DNA of 64,000 bases, taken from positions 30,579 through 94,578 of the forward strand of contig JXTC01000506.1 in NCBI GenBank assembly GCA_002914845.1, in the 5' to 3' direction. The stretch is from Trema orientale. Its lineage: Eukaryota > Streptophyta > Magnoliopsida > Rosales > Cannabaceae. The position numbers and the translations under genes are program-made. Positions 60,577 to 64,000 of this stretch are shown piece by piece; within the stretch, counting starts at the first letter, position 1, and the number at the start of each line of letters is the position of its first letter. Under the pieces are notes generated by a model, which did not search any database, was not told where the DNA came from, and was given only the letters and a program-made list of their open reading frames with translations.

Positions 60577-60835
60577 TATATATATTTATAATGTATGGCC
60601 TAAATTATGTACTCACTTCTTCCATGTTTTTCAAAATTAATCGTACAATTAATAATTAGCATGGTTACAACATTAATATTGCTGAATATCTTGTGTAGAT
60701 ACTACGAATCTAGCTACGTAATTATTAGAGAATATCAGTGTCCCCTTTTCTAATTTATTGTCGTCATCTTGATCATAGTTGAAATGTTATATCTAGTAAT
60801 CACGGTGGTATCAAATTTCGATTTTTCTACGTGTC

Positions 60836-60866
<31 letters not shown>

Positions 60867-61652
60867 TTCATGTGTGTAGACTTAATTTTGAGGAAAAAAA
60901 ATTGCGAAGATAGGATTTTTGTTTTATTTTGTTTGGAAGTACATAGTAAGAATTTTATCAGATAACATGAGTGATAATTAATAAAAAAAGGAAGGTAAAA
61001 ATAATAATAAACATGCAAGGAATGTGTGCGTAAATCGTGTGGGTGTGTGTGCATGTAGTAGTTTTAAGGAAGATTCGGATGGATTTAATAATTCCAACAA
61101 TATAATTTGACAACATACTCAGTGAAATGAGATTCTACTTGCTTCTATTTCTTGATTAGATATGATTACTTTTAGCAAGATTAGCAAGATTGACTTAGAT
61201 TAAAAGTTAAATTAATACGGTAGGAGAAGATAAGAATAGAAAGAATTATTGAGCCTGAAAAGTCCACTTGGCTGATTGTTTACGCCTCTTTAATATAATA
61301 ATGTGATCCGTAAATATTTTTTAAGAAAAGTTCTACGCCTAAAAAAAAAAGTTAATTGTTATATATATGCAAAGTAACAAATAATGCGCTGCTTAATTAT
61401 GATATACATAATCTATATACATACTTGCATTTTCCCATGATAAATGAAACCAATATCCAGAAGAATTTAGTGCTAACTTTCAATTCATCCCAATTTCGCT
61501 TTACTAACATGCATATTGCATATTTATGTCATGATTATGATTAATGCGAATAAATTAGCTTGATAATCTATAGGCAAAGAGTAAATTTTCAAGTCGAGAA
61601 AACAATTAAGGGGAATTAATTGATATTTTGATACTAACTGTAATGTAAACTT
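60577..61652. other. intergenic stretch, nothing recognised
   Basis: AT-rich with a TA run near 60838-60854. No credible ORF or paired repeat. Confidence 0.4.
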
Positions 61653-62150
61653 ATGAGTATAATGCATGCTAGCTTACAACAAATATATAAGAATTGGGAC
61701 AAAGTACGTGCGTGTCTTGTTGCTGTTCTTATTGGACGCGAGCATTCTGGAAGTGGAACAGGCAAGTTGGGCAGCCAAATAGTCAATGACAAGAAGTGGA
61801 TGCAGAGTTCTTTTGCGCTCAAGACCTCTTTGGAATTCTGCCATAGTAAACGTTTGATGGAGATCGATGTCTATGTGGACTCTCAGGAAATGTTGACAGT
61901 AACCAAATCTTTATTAGCTCATGTTTGGTCTTTATGGCCTTTATGTCTGCATGTTTTTACCCTTTTGACCCCTTCTTTTAATGTTTTTTGATTCCAAGAG
62001 CTGCTAACCGATCGGCCCATGAATTGGCATCATGGACTTCTAGATCGGAGCGCTCTGATTCTTTTTCTATCCAGGAGGTAGCCCTTGCTGTGGCTACTAC
62101 TTTGAATTACTTTCAATAAATTCTTTTCTTTCAGAGAGAGAAAAAAAAAT
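61653..62150 (+). pseudogene. LINE 3' end with frameshifted RNase H domain
   Basis: One frame (61653-61991) reads SFALKTSLEFCHSKRLMEID and VDSQEMLTVTKSLL, the middle of an RNase H domain as found at the C-terminus of plant LINEs. The C-terminal motif continues in another frame from 61988: IPRAANRSAHELASW, then SIQEVALAVATTLNYFQ and a stop at 62117-62119. The AANRSAHELA motif is typical of these domains. A frame change near 61985-61990 therefore breaks the protein. A short tail with an A-run follows (about 62141-62149). The N-terminal half of the domain is missing, so the copy is 5'-truncated and dead. It is not closely related to the RNase H units at 3.7-5.0 kb. Confidence 0.6.
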
Positions 62151-64000
62151 AATTATTATATTGCTTCTATAACCAATAACCGTATAACTGTAGCGCTTAC
62201 CATACTATGTATTATTAAACGAATAAAAATTTATATGGCAAAGGACAATAAAGACTAATGCAACTGTCTATTTTTCATCAATAAACAATGTGGTGACTCA
62301 CGTAAACTTGGATCTGATTAATGATATCACTCTTATAAACTATAGCTCTTTTATTACATTCATGATACCAGTAATGTCACGCAACAATGTGGAACCCCCA
62401 CGTAACAATGAAATTCCACAGAAGGAATGGGGCTCATCCTGTCCACCCAAAATGAAATTATGTATACCTCTTTCCCACTTGTAGATGTGATGACATTTTG
62501 TGTTAGTTCTTCCATCTATCCACGTCAATATTTTGATCCATATAAGTTGTACTATTCCATGTTCATTTTCATCGGATGGGAATAGTTCGACAAAAGATAT
62601 TAATCAGAGTTTGCTTGTCCAAATCAATAATGAACTTGATCAAGTTATGCTTTTCACAAAGATTGATAACGTGAATCATGGAATGCATATAATGCTTTTT
62701 CCTCTTCCAATAAAATATATATATATATATATGGCGCTTTGTAAAGGGAAAGAAAACAGTTGACAATTATATGTCGAGGGTTTTAGCTTCTTATTGCCAT
62801 GTCTTGTCCATCTTTTTCCCTTGCCAAATAACTATCATGCATATTGCTTTTTCTTGTTTTTTTTTTTTCCTTTTAATTTTTAGTTGATCTTTCTCACATC
62901 ACTAATATTGGTATAGGCAGAATTCGACTGTAGTTTGTTTGTATGGTTTGTATGCTACTAAAAGAGACTTTGCGAACTCCATCAATTTTGATTGTATCGT
63001 ACTTTAGTTAATAACTGTCATTATCTTTGAAAAATTGGAAGATTTATAGAACATGATAAATAGAGTAATACATATTTTAAATACTGTAGCAAACTTAATT
63101 TCCTGAATATATTACTTTCACAATGTGGGATTTGATGGAAAGAAAATGCTGTTTGAGAAAATATTGGTGAAAATGAAGTAGATTTTAATTTCATTTTCCC
63201 TTTCTCCTCTTTTTTTTTAAAATATATATATATATATATATATATACACTCATATTGCGTTTAAAGCACAGAAGTGTCATAATTAACTATATAGGATTAG
63301 AATATCTCGTGGACGGTGGACCAGACAAGCTGGATGAAGTGTGATAAAGAAACCCATTAAGGGCTTGCTATGATGGAGACTATATCGTAATGGTATTGGT
63401 GGCCCATGAAGAGGAAGTACTGTAGTTACCTAAGCCTAAGTTCTAGAATAGCTTTAGTTTTTTGACATTTGTGAGGGGAAAAAAAAAATAAGGTCAACCT
63501 CGAGGTATATGTGCCTACCAATGAAAGCATTGGCTCAGTTTTTTTTTTTTAATAAAAAAAAAAATTGCATTGGCTTTTAAGTCCTGGTCTTGTTCAATAA
63601 AAACAACTGTGGTATTTAAGAGGTGCCAAACAAGTCTATACATCAAATTGTTTTGAGCAATAAGCATGATCTATTTTTCTGGCCATTTTTTTTAAGCAAT
63701 CTCATTTTTTTTTTTTTTAAAGAAAAAGCATCTAGTTATTTGAGTGAATGATAAGAGGAAAGTAAATATGAAATATTGAATTTTAATAGAATCTGAATGC
63801 GGCCTCTCTTTTTTTCTTTTTTTTTTCTTTTTTTTTTTTTTAACATGAGAGCTTTGTTAACTCAAATCATGAACGCAGCCTATTATCCAGGTAAATTAAG
63901 GATAATGGGATAGTGGATATATGCCACATAATTGCTCATTGAAAAGTTAGGTCAGTCAATTGGACCAAGCTGTACTAATGAGCCTAGATCATTGTCCAGA
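62151..64000. other. intergenic stretch to the window end, nothing recognised
   Basis: TA microsatellites at 62716-62732 and 63222-63245, and several T or A runs (63541-63552, 63704-63718, 63827-63841). Overlapping ORFs around 62290-62766 have no recognisable domain. Confidence 0.4.

Noticed and set aside
5131-63246. TA microsatellites as origins or regulatory sites
   Set aside because: Ordinary TA repeats are frequent in plant intergenic DNA and nothing marks these as functional.

Overview
The window looks like nuclear DNA of a flowering plant, most likely a dicot. It is AT-rich, with many T/A homopolymers and TA microsatellites and dense small transposons. It holds one large intronless plastid-type carotenoid cleavage dioxygenase gene. 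There is no operon structure and no bacterial signal. I cannot fix the species from the sequence. An assembly gap of 365 N lies at 31146-31510, with a single N at 42886.

Only one intact protein-coding gene is convincing: a CCD4-type carotenoid cleavage dioxygenase on the minus strand (47361-49181, 606 aa, single exon). It has a candidate TATA box, a CT-rich leader and two upstream G-boxes. It forms a GC-rich island in AT-rich DNA, which explains the long spurious ORFs on both strands over it.

The rest is mobile-element debris and low-complexity intergenic DNA. From 1 to 8.2 kb: a copia-like LTR end, a long-TIR Mutator-like element, several MITE families, a duplicated LINE 3' end with RNase H remnants, and a hAT MITE inserted in one of the duplicates. 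From 11.9 to 21.1 kb: a second hAT MITE, a long-TIR element, LTR-like sequence, a 1.36 kb minus-strand LTR, an 84-bp degenerate minisatellite, a near-perfect hairpin and a CACTA terminus. From 25.3 to 32.1 kb: TA-flanked MITEs, two hAT elements with GGACGGAG-type ends, a probable 2.9 kb CACTA-like composite with nested insertions, and the gap. From 34.8 to 46.4 kb: CACTA-like repeats, a Harbinger element with TAA duplication, and a solo LTR with a perfect AATGA duplication nested in older LTR-like DNA. Two adjacent TA-MITEs, a tRNA-derived SINE with a 12-bp duplication and a long-TIR foldback element follow. From 49.4 to 64 kb: mostly unassigned intergenic DNA with a CACTA-like MITE, a copia-like LTR with an internal duplication, another TA-MITE and a second LINE RNase H remnant.

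I found no clear new multi-gene system. The most distinctive signals are a six-copy MITE family always bordered by TA/AT repeats, three G-boxes spaced exactly 11 bp apart, an ACGT/RY/TATA cluster at 23.9 kb, and an antisense ORF conserved in the two copies of one LTR family. All element calls rest on reading repeats, terminal inverted repeats and target duplications by eye.
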